The notes under the pieces are model-generated. The model was not told the DNA's origin, made no database searches, and was given only the letters and a program-made list of their open reading frames with translations. DNA of 64,000 bases from Musa acuminata AAA Group (lineage: Eukaryota > Streptophyta > Magnoliopsida > Zingiberales > Musaceae), in contig NC_088340.1 of assembly GCF_036884655.1 (NCBI RefSeq), forward strand, positions 33,266,501-33,330,500, read 5' to 3'. Shown piece after piece: positions 60,911 through 64,000 of the stretch. The translations under genes were made by a program, and so were the position numbers. The number at the start of each line of letters is the position of its first letter. The stretch's first letter is position 1.

Positions 60911-60920
60911 CTATTTATAG
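60911..60920 (-). promoter_or_regulatory. TATA box of the hAT-derived gene
   Basis: On the - strand CTATAAATAG is followed within 10-30 bp by GGCCCA and CATGGGCG motifs (site II-like). A telobox-containing leader (AAACCCTAACCCC, about 60792-60806) comes next. This combination is typical of plant housekeeping promoters and supports a start of transcription near 60885. Confidence 0.6.
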
Positions 60921-63608
60921 CACTTCACGGACCCAAACCGGTCTGGTGGGAGTAATTGGTTCGATCCCGGTTCGAGTCGAACCCAGCCCATTATTCTTGC
61001 GTGACTCATGTTGATCTCCCTTTACTCCACTTTGGTCTTTATAGAACAATTAAGGATCGAGAATAATTTTCTGCAATCTTTCTTTCATTTTTTTGGTGGA
61101 ACTGAAAACGAATCAAATCTTTATTTTCCTTTATATTTTCTGTGTGCCACAATAACTCCAATCTCTTTTATTTTCCTTTAAATTTGCAATAGAAAAAGCT
61201 CCAATCTCTTTTATTTTCTGAATTCTATGATCATTGTGAGGTGATAAACAAGCATTGTATTGGGATCACAAGGAAAAGTTGATGATCTCTAGACTAAGGT
61301 TCCATTCCAGTAAGATGAGTTCAACAAAGCCAATCATAGCAGTTCCCTTCTCAAAGGAATTATGATGAGCTGCACCAGAAAATGGCATGCAGAGATGTTA
61401 ACATTCAGCAAGTTCTATATCTGCCAATCTTGTGATGATTCCAAAAGTGAAGGGCTCAGAAGCTGGTAAAGGGAACTATAGTAGAATAAAGGAAATGAAA
61501 CAAAATTAAAAGGTGGGAAAGAAGATTCAAGAAAGGGATTTTGGAGGAAGCAGAGCTGAATAAAGCAGTTTGATGTAAAAAGATGCAGAGATGAAAAGAG
61601 AAGAGCACTAATCCTCAAGGGTAACATGTCAATGGGGATTGGTGAAACAGCCTGTTCTGATACAATTCCACCTTAAAGGTTTCATGTCGGCTTCCCCAGA
61701 CATGTTCAAGGATCTCATGCTGTTCTACAGCAAAAGTGGCTTGTGATGGAGGATGTTGCTCAGCCAGAGAACAATGAATCCCATGGACCATGGCATTCAC
61801 CTTTTGTTTTACCCTTTGTTCAGTGAAGAACCGGTAATGATCTTTGAATACAGAGCTCAAACACTCGATAAGAGTGTCCTCAAACAGACGTTTATGTTTC
61901 CGAGGAAGGAAGGAAGGAAGGAAGGAAGGCTCTGAAACCTTCAAAGCCTGATCTAAGCTCGAGCAGCATTGCCAGTAGCCGACCAAGATAGTGCAACGAA
62001 TCATAGGATGCTTGAAGTAGGAGAGATGCACCGAGTAAAGTCCCATCGCACATGAATGGTGCATTATTATTTTCTTGCTGACAATAAGATAATGTGCATG
62101 AAGAGCTTCCCAGTGACGTTGATGACTGCAGGTTCTCATCGGACTCATTGCACGCCCGAAGTTGCTGCCAAATCGTCGACATCTGATTTCCTCGGCGAGA
62201 GGAATGGAATGTTTGAGGGTATGCTGTGGGGACTTTGGCCACTCTCAAGCTGTTACGTGTTTGTGTCATTTGTTTTCCTGTAAGGGTGTATTGTTAGCAA
62301 GCTTTCTTTATGTTCCTCGACGCCATAATGAGGGGGACTGTTGCTGCTGCTTCCTCTCTATCTCTCTCTCTCTCTCTCTCTCTCACCGAGTGCCTCCCTT
62401 CTCTGACACAGCAGTCGTCTCTTTCTCTGTCTCATCACTCTCCCCATCTATGGCGTAAGCTTGATTCCTGATAGTGCAAGCAAAGCAAACACCCCACTTT
62501 CTTTTTGTTTGGTCACAGCCTCCCTGAAACTTTCTCGGTTTTCCTTTGTCCTGTAAAATTCTACCTTCCCTTTCTTGTTCCAACATTTGTGCTCCCTCAC
62601 TACTGCTGTAAGACTCTTATTGTCTCACACCACAGCCCTTGTACCAAATCACTTTATTTCCTCTCTCTGGGATTTCTTCCACCCTTTGGCCTTTATTTGT
62701 TTTGCCTTCCTTCTTCGGTCCAAGTTCCTCTTGATGCTCAATTCTCGCAATGGAAAGAACAACGAAGCATACACTGTACCTTCTTATGGGATAAAATCCA
62801 TGCAGATTTTCTATCACCTTCCATGCCTGCAGCCGAGAGCGAGGATGGTGGGATTTGCTCTGTCCCAGGTTGTCAACCATTCTGCGCTTCTGCATGACTC
62901 CAGGTATCATGGAGTACCTCTTCTTGTTCTCTTCAGCTGTCCTTGGAGACAATGAAGAGGTTCTAGGAAGAAGACCTTTGGCACTGTTGTCGTTTTCTTT
63001 CTCACAGCCCATAGGAACTAATTGAGTTGTCTTTTGTATGAGATTTGAGGACTTCACCTTCTTAGAAAGAGTGGTAATTACCGGTCTACAGATCATAATG
63101 AATGCTTGGTCTTATGGAGACTCCAAAGTTCTTCCTCCTCCTCCTCCTCCTCCTTCGTACAAGGAAAAACTTCAGGGCAGTCATTCGGAACAAATTCTTC
63201 GAGTCTTCTTCTCCCCCTCGTTAAACTGCTAATCTTACTTACCTTCCTCTACTTTCTTCTCAACGCATTTACATCGAGAAAAGATTCAAGCATCTCTTCC
63301 ATTGTTAGTGTCTCCGATCTTCATCCACACTTGGGTCCTCACCCCAAGGAGTGTCAGGATAAGGATCACCAGAACCTGAGGGTTTTGATTTCTGCAAAAG
63401 CCAAAGTGATCCATTAGTATCTTAGTTGGATTTCCAAGACATACCCGAAGCCATAGCTTATGTTTTGAGCCTTGAGGGTGGTCTAGTCTAGCTCTCAGAA
63501 AGAAAGAAGAAAAAAGATCAATCTTTCTTGTCCATTGTCCTTTTCCTTCTGGTGTTCAGGTCAAGAAGAGCACTTCAAATAAAGAAAGAGAACAAAGATT
63601 GAGAGAGA
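60921..63608. other. Spacer and upstream region of the ZF-HD gene
   Basis: Contains a (GGAA)n stretch at about 61899-61929, (TC)n at about 62358-62385 and (CTC)n near 63130-63150. Frames of 60-177 codons on both strands (for example 61615-62148 -) have no domain I recognise. The last 400-500 bp are pyrimidine-rich and likely include the 5'UTR of the ZF-HD gene. Confidence 0.45.
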
Positions 63609-64000
63609 ATGGATGTTTCTGGTCGTGAAGAAGAGATGCCAACACCAATGGCCAGTGCATGTGTTGGTGATCATGGCCACAACAGCAGCATCCATGACAC
63701 CCCTCCTATCCACCACTCCACCAATGGGCCTCCTCCTCCCCTCTCCATTGTCACCACAGAGGACCACCATCACCATGGCAAGAAAGGGGTGGTGGTGAAG
63801 TACAGGGAGTGCCACAAGAACCACGCAGCTTCCATCGGTGGGAGTGCTACTGATGGCTGTGGTGAGTTCATGCCAAGTGGGGAGGAAGGAACTCCAGAGG
63901 CCTTGAAGTGCTCTGCCTGCGGCTGCCACAGGAACTTCCACAGGAAAGAGACAGAAGGCGAGCCCTCGTGTGACTGCTTCCACCCCTTTAGGGGGAGGAA
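63609..64000 (+). CDS. ZF-HD (zinc-finger homeodomain) protein, 5' part
   Basis: The frame opens at 63609 ([16 protein letters not shown]) and is still open at the window end after 130 codons. A Pro- and His-rich N-terminus ([10 protein letters not shown] near residues 53-62) leads into the ZF-HD dimerisation zinc finger, about residues 64-113: [25 protein letters not shown] and [15 protein letters not shown]. These carry the conserved Cys/His ligands. Family members of the ZHD type have a C-terminal homeodomain and MIF proteins lack it. The extended N- and post-finger regions favour ZHD, but the homeodomain lies outside the window. The products are nuclear transcription regulators that dimerise through this finger. 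Confidence 0.88.
   Translation, partial: MDVSGREEEMPTPMASACVGDHGHNSSIHDTPPIHHSTNGPPPPLSIVTTEDHHHHGKKGVVVKYRECHKNHAASIGGSATDGCGEFMPSGEEGTPEALKCSACGCHRNFHRKETEGEPSCDCFHPFRGR

Noticed and set aside
61615..62269. Two overlapping - strand frames of 177 and 125 codons
   Set aside because: No recognisable domain, one is partly built from the (GGAA)n repeat, and no splice or promoter context supports a gene. Expression data could change this.
62505..62955. 130- and 126-codon + strand frames upstream of the ZF-HD gene
   Set aside because: They overlap each other in different frames, have T-rich hydrophobic composition and no domain; more likely promoter or 5'UTR sequence.
1..64000. tRNA, rRNA, CRISPR arrays and bacterial-type operons
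   Set aside because: None was seen on either strand; the tRNA-like matches are retrotransposon primer-binding sites, and the content is that of a plant nuclear genome.

Overview
The window is nuclear DNA from a flowering plant, most likely a monocot and plausibly a member of the banana family (Musaceae). Grounds: spliced plant genes, GC-rich exons in AT-rich spacers, plant-specific families (Alfin-like PHD, ZF-HD, double B-box, outward K+ channel, DAYSLEEPER-type transposase gene) and dense plant LTR retrotransposons. The family-level placement is an impression from overall sequence character, not a computed result.

Layout. (1) 1-17409 is a nested retrotransposon block. A Ty1/copia copy A (2306-16182, + strand) sits beside Ty3/gypsy debris. 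It is interrupted inside pol by a second copia copy B of the same family (7732-14648, - strand), flanked by a 5-bp duplication with one mismatch. Another copia LTR (1-1411) and a gypsy RT/RNase H fragment lie to the left. The 3' end of a Tat/Retand-like gypsy element, with a GC-rich minisatellite, polypurine tract and LTR, lies to the right. (2) 17.9-19.3 kb: one-exon membrane-anchored methyltransferase gene (+), followed by a SIRE-like LTR carrying a 33-bp minisatellite. (3) 21.7-28.0 kb: five-exon Alfin-like PHD-finger gene (+). (4) 30.4-36.6 kb: twelve-exon SKOR/GORK-type K+ channel gene (-), apparently without a C-terminal KHA domain. (5) 38.4-38.8 kb: mitochondrial complex I subunit B12/NDUFB3 (+) with site II promoter motifs. 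(6) 40.2-46.7 kb: decayed chromovirus-type gypsy element (-) with both LTRs and a solo LTR inserted in it. (7) 48.3-49.6 kb: two-exon double B-box zinc-finger gene (-). (8) 54.7-60.9 kb: domesticated hAT transposase gene of the DAYSLEEPER/RICESLEEPER type (-), intact, with predicted 5'UTR exons and promoter about 4 kb upstream. A small LTR insertion with a repeated LTR-end/primer-site unit sits in its leader intron. (9) 63.6 kb to the end: 5' part of a ZF-HD gene (+).

The host genes do not form an operon-like unit. Several act in nuclear regulation (PHD reader, B-box, ZF-HD, DAYSLEEPER) and the others in ion transport, respiration and methyl transfer. The strongest unexpected signals are four hairpins with a shared core and different, often base-paired flanks in the copia leader; the repeated LTR-end/PBS unit with a perfect target-site duplication; nonsense codons shared by two independent copia insertions; and the K+ channel that stops after its last ankyrin repeat. 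All gene models come from reading exon and splice sites by eye.
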